DNA of 64,000 bases. Origin: Clostridiales bacterium. GTDB taxonomy: Bacteria; Bacillota; Clostridia; Saccharofermentanales; Saccharofermentanaceae. Below the pieces are notes generated by a model. That model was not told the origin of the DNA and searched no databases. It saw nothing but the letters and a program-made list of their open reading frames with translations. The DNA lies in the NCBI GenBank assembly GCA_017617935.1, contig JAFZVF010000051.1:1-64000 (forward strand), written 5' to 3'. The first letter of the stretch is position 1. Every line of letters begins with the position of its first letter. Below, in pieces: positions 1 through 7,227 of this stretch. The position numbers and the translations under genes were made by a program.

Positions 1-348
1 AAGGATCCTGTTGTTTTCGCTTGCGCTAACCCTGTACCTGAGATCCTTCCTGACGAAGCAAAGAAGGCAGGCGTTAAGGTCATGGCTACCGGAAGATCCG
101 ACTATCCGAACCAGGTCAACAACGTTCTCGCATTCCCCGGCATCTTCCGTGGCGCTCTCGACGTAAGGGCTTCCGACATCAACGACGAGATGAAGATCGC
201 TGCCGCAAATGCGATCGCAGGCATCGTTTCTGACGCTGAGCTCAATCCTGACTACATCCTTCCTGACGCATTCGATCCGAGGGTCGGTAAGGCTGTTGCT
301 GCTGCTGTTGCTCAGGCTGCCCGTGACACAGGCGTTGCCCGTATCTGA
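1..348 (+). CDS. NAD-dependent malic enzyme, C-terminal part (5' truncated by window edge)
   Basis: The reading frame is open from the first base and ends at a TGA. The 115 residues include the stretch FACANPVPEILPDEA followed by ATGRSDYPNQVNN and FPGIFRGALDVRA, the hallmark of the NAD-binding domain of malic enzymes. These enzymes oxidatively decarboxylate malate to pyruvate in the cytosol. Only the C-terminal end is present, so the malate and metal site cannot be checked. NAD or NADP preference cannot be read from this fragment. A hairpin terminator follows directly, so it is the last gene of its transcript. Confidence 0.9.
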   Translation, partial: KDPVVFACANPVPEILPDEAKKAGVKVMATGRSDYPNQVNNVLAFPGIFRGALDVRASDINDEMKIAAANAIAGIVSDAELNPDYILPDAFDPRVGKAVAAAVAQAARDTGVARI

Positions 349-361
349 ATTTAACAACTAA

Positions 362-370
362 TGGTATAAT
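362..370 (+). promoter_or_regulatory. Extended -10 promoter for the Lrp-aminotransferase genes
   Basis: TGG-TATAAT is a perfect -10 hexamer with the TGn extension. No good -35 lies 16-19 bases upstream, which an extended -10 can tolerate. The expected start point falls around 377, inside the left arm of the upstream gene's terminator hairpin, so promoter and terminator overlap. Confidence 0.5.
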
Positions 371-373
371 ATT

Positions 374-405
374 CCCCGCGTATATATATGCGCGGGGTAT
401 TTTTA
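374..405 (+). terminator. Intrinsic terminator of the malic enzyme gene
   Basis: CCCCGCG (374-380) pairs with CGCGGGG (391-397), the stem may extend through the TA-rich loop, and TATTTTTA follows. It sits 25 bases after the malic enzyme stop codon. Confidence 0.75.
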
Positions 406-426
406 ATATTGAAAGGACGGTTCACA

Positions 427-915
427 ATGATTGACGACATCGAATTGCTGAGACTTATTGAAAACAACGCAAGGCTTTCTTCCGAAGAGATAGCCGTTAT
501 GCTCGGCACGACCGCCGCCGACGTTGAAGCCGAAATCAAGCGCCTCAAGGATGAGAACATCATCTTGGGATACAACACGATAATCAACTGGGAGAAGCAG
601 GCGCCCGACAACTGCATCGGCATGATCGAGGTAAGGATCACGCCCGTCAAGAACAAGGGTTATGACCACATCGCCCAGATCCTGAGCAAATATGACAAGG
701 TGACCGCATGCTACCTCATGTCCGGCGGTTTTGACCTCATGATCATATACGAGGACAGCAACTTAAGGAACATCGCCAACTTCGTTACCGAGAAGATCGC
801 CACTCTTGAGGGCGTTCTTTCCACGACGACGCACTTCATCCTCAAGAAATACAAGGCTAACGGCATTATCTACGATAATCCGAACACCGATGACAGGCAG
901 GCGATCATCTTATGA
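427..915 (+). CDS. Lrp/AsnC family transcriptional regulator
   Basis: 162-residue protein. An N-terminal winged helix-turn-helix (about residues 1-60, with LRLIENNARLSSEEIAVMLG and EIKRLKDENIILGY) is followed by a RAM/ligand domain with the beta-alpha-beta pattern of Lrp proteins (about 65-150). Such proteins form dimers or octamers and respond to amino acids. The start at 427 is preferred because GAAAGGACGG lies just upstream. An in-frame ATG at 388 falls in the terminator hairpin. The last four bases (ATGA) overlap the start of the aminotransferase, so the two are translationally coupled, and regulation of that gene is a reasonable inference. Confidence 0.88.
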   Translation: MIDDIELLRLIENNARLSSEEIAVMLGTTAADVEAEIKRLKDENIILGYNTIINWEKQAPDNCIGMIEVRITPVKNKGYDHIAQILSKYDKVTACYLMSGGFDLMIIYEDSNLRNIANFVTEKIATLEGVLSTTTHFILKKYKANGIIYDNPNTDDRQAIIL

Positions 916-2099
916 GTTTAGATTACGATTCAAAGATCTCCAAAGCTGTTCAGGCCGTGCCGCCTTCAGCCATAAGGAAGTTCTTCGATCTTGCGAACGA
1001 GATGCAGGGGCACGTCATCTCGCTGTCCATCGGAGAGCCTGACTTCGATACGCCCTGGTCCATCAGGGAGTCCGCGATCAATTCGCTTATCGAAGGCTAT
1101 ACGCACTATTCGCCCAATTCCGGTTACATTGATTCCAGGAAGGCGATCGCTGATTACGTCGTCAGAAGATACGGCGTTTCATACGATCCCAAGTCCGAGA
1201 TCCTCATTACCGTTGGCGGCAGTGAAGGTTTGGACCTGGCAGCAAGGGCGCTTATCAATCCCGGCGACGAGGTCATTGTCGTTGAGCCCTGTTTCGTGGC
1301 TTACAAGGCAACCGTCAATTTTGCTCACGGCGTGCCCGTGATCGTTTCAACAAAGCCTGAAAACGACTACAAGCTCATGCCTGAGGAATTGGAAACTGCG
1401 ATCACCGACAAGACGAAGTACATTATCGTCGGTTATCCCAACAATCCTACCGGCGCCATCATGACTCTCGAAGACTGGGCAAAGATCAAGGACGTTCTTT
1501 TGAAGCATCCCGACATCATAGTTCTTTCCGATGAACTCTATTGCGAGCTCAACTATTTGGACGGAAAGCCCGCTTCGCTTACGCAGTTTGCAGAGCTGAA
1601 GGACAGGGTGGTAATGGTAAACGGCTTCTCGAAGTCTTACGCCATGACGGGTTTCCGTGTAGGATACCTGGCAGGTCCCAAGGAACTCATCGCGCCGATG
1701 TTCAAGATCCATCAGTACTGCATCATGTGCGCTCCTTCAACGTCGCAGTATGCAGTCGTCGAAGCTGCCATGAACTCTGACGACGAAGTTACAAAGATGC
1801 GTGACGAATACAACCACAGAAGAAGGGTCATCATTCAGGGCCTTAAGGATGCCGGCCTTGACTGCTTTACTCCATACGGAGCTTTTTACGCTTTCCCTTC
1901 GATCAAGAGCACGGGTCTTACTTCCGAACAGTTCTGTGAGCGGTTCCTGCTTGAAAAGCACGTGGCAATGGTACCCGGAAACGCTTTCGGCGAGTGCGGT
2001 GAGGGATTTGTAAGGATCAGTTACGCGGCATCTTTGGAAGACATTAAGGAAGCCATGAAGCTTCTCAAGGAATTTGTAGAGGAACTTAAGAAAGGTTAA
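912..2099 (+). CDS. Class I/II PLP-dependent aminotransferase
   Basis: 395 residues, the usual length for fold-type I aminotransferases of the aspartate aminotransferase superfamily. Visible landmarks are SIGEPDFDTP near the N-terminus, GGSEGLDLAARAL (cofactor phosphate loop), YPNNPTG, SDELYCEL (Asp that contacts the pyridine nitrogen) and NGFSKSYAMTGFRVGY, in which Lys241 should form the Schiff base. The conserved C-terminal Arg lies in FVRISYA. It transfers an amino group between an amino acid and a 2-oxo acid in the cytosol. The exact substrate is not readable. Pairing with an Lrp-type regulator suggests amino acid-responsive expression. Confidence 0.88.
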   Translation: MSLDYDSKISKAVQAVPPSAIRKFFDLANEMQGHVISLSIGEPDFDTPWSIRESAINSLIEGYTHYSPNSGYIDSRKAIADYVVRRYGVSYDPKSEILITVGGSEGLDLAARALINPGDEVIVVEPCFVAYKATVNFAHGVPVIVSTKPENDYKLMPEELETAITDKTKYIIVGYPNNPTGAIMTLEDWAKIKDVLLKHPDIIVLSDELYCELNYLDGKPASLTQFAELKDRVVMVNGFSKSYAMTGFRVGYLAGPKELIAPMFKIHQYCIMCAPSTSQYAVVEAAMNSDDEVTKMRDEYNHRRRVIIQGLKDAGLDCFTPYGAFYAFPSIKSTGLTSEQFCERFLLEKHVAMVPGNAFGECGEGFVRISYAASLEDIKEAMKLLKEFVEELKKG

Positions 2100-2101
2100 T
2101 T

Positions 2102-3217
2102 ATGCTGGAATTCGACAACATAAGACTTGAACTTGAATCTTTTGAAGAACCGGTTGCAAAGCTCAAGGATGCGCTGCACATCGATCACGTAAGCGATCAG
2201 ATCAGCGAACTTGAACAGCGTACGACCGAGCCTGATTTTTGGAATAACTCTGATAAGGCTACCGAGCTTACACAGAGGCTTGGCCAGCTCAAGAAGAAAG
2301 TTGAAAGCTATAAGGCTTTGGCTTCTGAAAGGGAGGACCTTCTTGCGCTTTGCGAGCTTGGCAACGAGGAAGAGGATTTGGATACGCTCGCCGAGCTTAA
2401 GACGAGCGTCGCGGCCTTCAAGGATGCCTTCGAGAAGATGCGCCTTCAGACTCTGCTTACCGGTCCTTACGATGCCAATAACGCCACGCTTTCGCTTCAT
2501 GCGGGCGCAGGCGGAACGGAGGCCATGGACTGGTGCTCCATGCTCTACAGAATGTATACGAGATGGGCTGAAGCTCACGGATTCATTGTTGAGGAACTTG
2601 ATTACGTTGAGGGCGATTCGGCCGGCATCCAGTCCGTTTCCGCCATGATCAAGGGCGAGAACGCATACGGCTTCTTGAGGTCTGAATTAGGCGTTCACCG
2701 TCTCGTCAGGATCTCGCCGTTTGACGCCGCAGGCAGAAGACATACGTCCTTTGCTTCCTGCGAAGTCATCCCCGAGCTTGACCAGAAGACCGAGGATGAC
2801 ATCAAGATCGACATGTCCGAAGTCCGTGTAGATACGTACCGTTCAACGGGTAAGGGCGGTCAGCACATCAACAAGACCGATACTGCCGTCAGAATGACGC
2901 ACAATCCCACCGGAATCGTCGTTTCCTGCCAGGCTGAGAGATCACAGCTCCAGAACAGGGAGACGTGCCTTAAGATGCTGAAAGCAAAGCTTTTCGCGCT
3001 CGCAAGGGCTTCCGAGATGGAGAAGATCGAAGACCTCAAAGGCAACCAGATGGACATCGCTTGGGGTTCACAGATCAGGTCTTACGTTTTCTGCCCCTAC
3101 ACGCTCGTTAAGGACGCCCGTACTGGTTACGAGGAAGTCGACGTTGATTCCGTCATGGACGGCAATCTGGACGGCTTCATCAACGCATACCTATCCGGAA
3201 TGAAGAACGAGAAGTAA
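2102..3217 (+). CDS. prfB: Peptide chain release factor 2
   Basis: 371-residue class I release factor that reads UAA and UGA stop codons and triggers peptide release on the ribosome. The peptidyl-hydrolysis motif GGQ is at residues 252-254 (STGKGGQHINKTDTAVR). The RF2-specific anticodon-like tripeptide SPF is at 205-207 (RISPFDAAGRRHTSF), which separates it from RF1. The reading frame is continuous from the ATG two bases after the aminotransferase stop. The in-frame UGA plus +1 frameshift used by many bacteria to autoregulate prfB is absent here. It shares a transcript with the preceding aminotransferase. Confidence 0.96.
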   Translation: MLEFDNIRLELESFEEPVAKLKDALHIDHVSDQISELEQRTTEPDFWNNSDKATELTQRLGQLKKKVESYKALASEREDLLALCELGNEEEDLDTLAELKTSVAAFKDAFEKMRLQTLLTGPYDANNATLSLHAGAGGTEAMDWCSMLYRMYTRWAEAHGFIVEELDYVEGDSAGIQSVSAMIKGENAYGFLRSELGVHRLVRISPFDAAGRRHTSFASCEVIPELDQKTEDDIKIDMSEVRVDTYRSTGKGGQHINKTDTAVRMTHNPTGIVVSCQAERSQLQNRETCLKMLKAKLFALARASEMEKIEDLKGNQMDIAWGSQIRSYVFCPYTLVKDARTGYEEVDVDSVMDGNLDGFINAYLSGMKNEK

Positions 3218-3220
3218 TCC

Positions 3221-3652
3221 ATGTATTTTGACGACATGAAGATCGGCATGAAGGTTGATACCGCTCCTGCCGTTATCGAGAAAGAAAAGATGCTGGCTTT
3301 TGCCAGGCTTTACGACAACATTCCGCTTCACACGGATGAGGAATACGCTAAGACAACGCCATTCGGCAAGCTTATTGCCCCCGGCGTTATGTCGTTTTTG
3401 GAAGTGTGGAGCAAGTATCTTGAAGTGGATTTCTACGGTGAAGAGCTGCTTGCGGGAATCTCTACCAAGATCGAATGGCATAAGCCGGTTTTCCCGGATG
3501 ACGTTCTGACGGGAACCGCTGAGATCACGAACCTTGTCGAACGCAATCCAAAGAACGGCCTGGCTGAACTTACCATTAAGGTCTACAACCAGAACGGCGA
3601 ACTCGTGCTGACCGACGTTACTGAGTCAGTAGTCAAGCGCAGGCCTGCCTGA
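3221..3652 (+). CDS. MaoC-like (R)-specific enoyl-CoA hydratase family protein
   Basis: 143 residues forming a single hot-dog domain. The hydratase-2 motif is visible as ARLYDNIPLHTDEEYAKTTPFG followed by IAPG, where the Asp and His of D-x(4)-H are the expected catalytic pair. Members hydrate trans-2-enoyl thioesters or act in related acyl-CoA chemistry. The gene starts three bases after prfB. No other fatty acid genes are adjacent, so its pathway is unknown. Confidence in the fold is high, confidence in the substrate low. Confidence 0.85.
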   Translation: MYFDDMKIGMKVDTAPAVIEKEKMLAFARLYDNIPLHTDEEYAKTTPFGKLIAPGVMSFLEVWSKYLEVDFYGEELLAGISTKIEWHKPVFPDDVLTGTAEITNLVERNPKNGLAELTIKVYNQNGELVLTDVTESVVKRRPA

Positions 3653-3682
3653 TCCAATCTGACATATCTATTCCTAAATCTA

Positions 3683-3720
3683 ACGCTGCCAGACGGTTTT
3701 TCCTGATACGGCAGTGTATT
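3683..3720 (+). terminator. Possible terminator after the MaoC gene
   Basis: ACGCTGCC (3683-3690) can pair with GGCAGTGT (3710-3717, one G-U pair) across a 19-base loop, followed by ATTTTG. The large loop and short T-run make it weaker than the other terminators of the window. Confidence 0.4.
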
Positions 3721-3750
3721 TTGTCAAGAAAAGTTGTAAAATGTTTTATA
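3721..3750 (+). promoter_or_regulatory. Candidate promoter of the LRR gene array
   Basis: TTGTCA (3721-3726) and TTTATA (3745-3750) are separated by 18 bases. This is the only promoter-like pair seen upstream of the four-gene array. The spacers between the four genes are too short for further promoters, so the array is probably one transcript. Confidence 0.45.
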
Positions 3751-3789
3751 GTGGGTTATTTCGCGAATAAGGTTTATTGGGGGTAGAAA

Positions 3790-5526
3790 ATGAAAGCTTT
3801 AAAAGTAACATCAGTTCTTTTGTCAGCCGTTATGTGCGTTTCAATGGTGATGATGCCTGTTTCGGTGTTTGCTGACGAGACGGAAACTCCTTCTGAGACG
3901 GAGACAACAGAAACGGAAGAAGAAAAAGAATCAGAGAAGCCGGATCCTAAAGAAGAAAAGCAGGAACCTGAAGAGGATGAAGAACCTGCTGAAGAATCTG
4001 AACCCGAAGACGGAGAAGAACGGGTACCCGGTGATGAAGACAGCCAGGAGGCTATGGATGCTGTAGCTTCAGGAAAGTGCGGTAAAAAGCTTAAGTGGAC
4101 CTTGGACAAAAACGGTACTCTTAAGATTACCGGCAAGGGCTCTATGTACAGCTTTAAGCCCAAGGGACCAACGGATCCATTTAACAGGCCTTGGGAAAAT
4201 TATAAGGACGATATTAAGAAACTTGTTGTCTCTAAGGGCGTGACTACCATTGGCAAATACGCTTTTTATCGCTTCGGAAACTTGACAAGCGTTTCGCTTC
4301 CAAAAACTTTGAAGATAATTGATGATGTTGCATTTTCTCGGACGGGTCTTACCAGCGTTACCGTACCAAATGGCGTAAAGACTATTGGAGATAGTGCATT
4401 TTACGGCTGCAAGCTGCTTGCAAGCGCCAAGCTTCCTGACAGCGTTACGACTCTTAAAGCGTATGCATTTGGTCAATGTCTCGTCCTTAAAAGCGTAAAC
4501 ATTCCTAAGAATTTAAAAGTTATAGAAGATAGGACGTTTGAAACAACTTCCATCGAGAGTATAACCATACCAAATGGCGTAACTTCGATAGGCGATTATG
4601 CGTTTAGTTCTACTCGCCTTAAGACCGTAACCATTCCTGCCAGTGTAAAAACTATTGGTGATTCAGCATTTTATTATAATCGGATTGAGAAGGTTAACAT
4701 TCCAAAATCAGGTTTAACTTCGCTTGGTGACAGAGCTTTTGCAAGTTGTATTTTTGAGAGTTTTGAAGTTCCTTTAACCGTAACGAGTTTTGGAAATTCC
4801 GTATTTTCCAATTGTAGTTATCTTAAAGATATCTGGATCAGCCCGATACAAAAACAGAATTTACCTGAAAACACTTTTGACGGATGTAATAATGTTAAGT
4901 TTACTGAGCATAATTACGCCATTATCGGCGAGACTTTTGGCGCCGGCAATGTTATATACGCCGTTACGAATCCAGCTACCGGTGGAACGACAGGGACTGT
5001 TGAGGTCTTTGGTTTTGACACTTCTGAAGAAAAGATCGTTGTTCCTAATGTCGTTACATACAGCAAGGACAACGTAACTGCCAAGGTCACTTATAGAGTT
5101 ACCAAGATTACTAACCTACTCAAACAGTTCAACGATAGCATAGCGCTGAAAACCATTGTAATCGGCTCGAATGTGGCAGTGATAGCAGACAACGCATTTG
5201 CAAATTGTCAGAATCTTGTATCCGTCACAGGCGGTGCAGGACTCAAGACGATAGGCTCTAAGGCTTTTGCGAATTGTCCAAACCTCAAAGTCTTAACCAT
5301 TAACTCTAAAGTCCTTTCAAAGATCGGAGCTGAAGCGTTTAACGGCGATAAGCTTCTTACGACTTTGAACATTAAGAAGACCACTAAGCTTACAAAGGGT
5401 GGAGTCAAGAATTCGCTTAAGGGTTCTTCGGTCAAGACCGTCAAAGTCAAGAAAAAGAAGGTCAAGAAGTATAAGAAGTTCTTCAAAAAGAAGAACAGCG
5501 GCAGAAGCGTCAAAGTTAAGAAATAA
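3790..5526 (+). CDS. Secreted BspA-like leucine-rich-repeat protein, array copy 1
   Basis: 578 residues. A signal peptide (1-28, cleavage after SVFA) is followed by a very acidic Glu/Pro/Thr linker (about 29-90), then the clostridial LRR lead-in GKCGKKLKWTLDKNGTLKITGKGSMY (95-120, split here as GKCGKK at 95-100 and GKGSMY at 115-120). LRR_5-type repeats of the form IGDxAF..C..LKSVxIP run to about residue 355. A beta-rich insert (about 365-450) and a second LRR block come next. The C-terminal module of about 50 residues is dominated by Lys and Val (KTTKLTK, SSVKTVKVKKKK, YKKFFKKKNSG). No LPXTG or membrane anchor is present. The family is linked to adhesion in other bacteria. The ligand here is unknown. 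Confidence 0.9.
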   Translation: MKALKVTSVLLSAVMCVSMVMMPVSVFADETETPSETETTETEEEKESEKPDPKEEKQEPEEDEEPAEESEPEDGEERVPGDEDSQEAMDAVASGKCGKKLKWTLDKNGTLKITGKGSMYSFKPKGPTDPFNRPWENYKDDIKKLVVSKGVTTIGKYAFYRFGNLTSVSLPKTLKIIDDVAFSRTGLTSVTVPNGVKTIGDSAFYGCKLLASAKLPDSVTTLKAYAFGQCLVLKSVNIPKNLKVIEDRTFETTSIESITIPNGVTSIGDYAFSSTRLKTVTIPASVKTIGDSAFYYNRIEKVNIPKSGLTSLGDRAFASCIFESFEVPLTVTSFGNSVFSNCSYLKDIWISPIQKQNLPENTFDGCNNVKFTEHNYAIIGETFGAGNVIYAVTNPATGGTTGTVEVFGFDTSEEKIVVPNVVTYSKDNVTAKVTYRVTKITNLLKQFNDSIALKTIVIGSNVAVIADNAFANCQNLVSVTGGAGLKTIGSKAFANCPNLKVLTINSKVLSKIGAEAFNGDKLLTTLNIKKTTKLTKGGVKNSLKGSSVKTVKVKKKKVKKYKKFFKKKNSGRSVKVKK

Positions 5527-5544
5527 GCTTGAAAGGAGTAGGAA

Positions 5545-7209
5545 ATGAAGAGTTTAAAACTGACATCAGTTCTTTTGTCAGCCGTAATGTGCGTTTCAAT
5601 GATGACGGCACCTGTTTCAGTCATGGCTGACGATACGGAAGTTCCTTCTGAGACGGAGACCACTGAAACGGAAGAAGAATCCGAGAAACCTGCTCCGAAG
5701 GAGGAAAAAGAGCAGGAACCTGAAAAGGAAGAGGATCCTGCCGAAGAAGAGGAAGCGGAACCTGAAGATGGTGAAGCTCAGGTACCCGGTGATGAAGACA
5801 GCCAGGAGGCAATGGATGCCGTTGCTTCAGGTAAGTGCGGTAAAAAGGTTAAGTGGTCCTTGGACAAAAAAGGCACGCTTAAGATCACCGGCAAGGGATC
5901 CATGTATAGTTACAAGTTTGATCAATACACTGCTCAACCAAATACGCCTTGGTTTAAATATGCCTCTAAGATCAAGAAGGTCGTTGTTTCCAAAGGCGTA
6001 ACCACCATCGGTTCGGCTTCTTTTTGTCTGTGCCAGAATATAACAAGCGTTTCTCTTCCAAAAGGAATTAAAACAATCGGCAAAGACGCTTTTGGCGCCT
6101 GTGACTCTTTAAAAACGATATCTCTTCCCAAGAGCGTCAGAAGAATAGATGAACAAGCTTTCTGCGAGAGTGGCATTACGAGTATTACAATACCTAAAGG
6201 CGTTACTGAGATTGGAAAAGGTGCTTTTTCATATACAACTTACCTTAAAAGCGTTTCGATTCCCGGTACTGTGAAAATAATCGGAAGCAATGCTTTTAGA
6301 GATTGTGATGGCCTTACGACGGTAACCATTCCCTCCAGCGTAAAAGAGATTGGTGAATCTGCGTTCTATGGCTGCGACAATCTCGCTACGGTCAAGATTC
6401 CTGTTGCGGGTCTGAGTACGATCGGAGAGGATGCTTTTAGAAAATGTACCAGTCTTACCAAGATAGACGTTCCCTTGTCTGTGACTGATCTTGGCGATTA
6501 TGCCTTTGCAGGATGCACGTCTCTTGAAGAAGCGACGATCAGCCAAACGCTTAGTAATCATTTGGCCGCTCATGTTTTCGACGGCTGCACGAAGCTGTCA
6601 AAGCCCACTGTTTCCAAGTATCTTGGCATCTATGAATATTTCTTTGATGACGGAAACACCAATTGTTTCATCGTATTGTCTCCTAACATTAACGGAACCG
6701 GAATGGCCTTAATGATGATTACCGATTATGTTCCTGAACGCTTGGTGGTTCCGAACGTTGCGGATTTCAACGGCGTAAAATATAAGGTTATCGGTGTAGT
6801 GGCTTCTTCGCGCAGCTATCTTAAGTATATGAAACAGCTGGTCCTCGGTTCTAACGTTGTCAGCATTACTGATGAAAACTTCGCAGGTTGCCCGGAACTC
6901 GTGTCCGTTACCGGAGGCGCAGGTCTTGTAACGATTGGCTCAAAAGCATTTGCAAACTGCCCGAAACTTAAGACTTTCAACATCACTTCGAAAAAGCTCA
7001 ATAAGATAGGCGCCAATGCTTTCGACATAGACAAGGCTCTCACGACGTTGCAGTTTAAGAAGACCACGAAGCTTACCAAGTCGGGTGTCAAGAATTCGCT
7101 AAAGGGTTCGTCGGTAAAGACGGTCAAGGTTAAGAAATCCAAGGTAAAGAAGTATAAGAAGATCTTCAAAAAGAAGAACAGCGGAAAGAAAGTAAAAGTT
7201 AAGAAATAA
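5545..7209 (+). CDS. Secreted BspA-like leucine-rich-repeat protein, array copy 2
   Basis: 554 residues with the same order of parts as copy 1: signal peptide to about residue 28 (ending SVMA), acidic linker, GKCGKKVKWSLDKKGTLK lead-in, LRR_5 repeats, a divergent central beta segment, a second LRR block and the Lys-rich tail. The first 25 codons are nearly identical in DNA to copy 1, whereas the central segment (about residues 350-420, KYLGIYEYFFDDGN) has diverged most. Eighteen bases separate it from copy 1, including the ribosome binding site GAAAGGAG. Cell surface or extracellular location is inferred. Confidence 0.9.
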   Translation: MKSLKLTSVLLSAVMCVSMMTAPVSVMADDTEVPSETETTETEEESEKPAPKEEKEQEPEKEEDPAEEEEAEPEDGEAQVPGDEDSQEAMDAVASGKCGKKVKWSLDKKGTLKITGKGSMYSYKFDQYTAQPNTPWFKYASKIKKVVVSKGVTTIGSASFCLCQNITSVSLPKGIKTIGKDAFGACDSLKTISLPKSVRRIDEQAFCESGITSITIPKGVTEIGKGAFSYTTYLKSVSIPGTVKIIGSNAFRDCDGLTTVTIPSSVKEIGESAFYGCDNLATVKIPVAGLSTIGEDAFRKCTSLTKIDVPLSVTDLGDYAFAGCTSLEEATISQTLSNHLAAHVFDGCTKLSKPTVSKYLGIYEYFFDDGNTNCFIVLSPNINGTGMALMMITDYVPERLVVPNVADFNGVKYKVIGVVASSRSYLKYMKQLVLGSNVVSITDENFAGCPELVSVTGGAGLVTIGSKAFANCPKLKTFNITSKKLNKIGANAFDIDKALTTLQFKKTTKLTKSGVKNSLKGSSVKTVKVKKSKVKKYKKIFKKKNSGKKVKVKK

Positions 7210-7227
7210 ACTGAAAGGGGTAGAAAA

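Noticed and set aside
2102-2200. Programmed +1 frameshift in prfB
   Set aside because: No in-frame UGA or shifty sequence is present. The frame is continuous.
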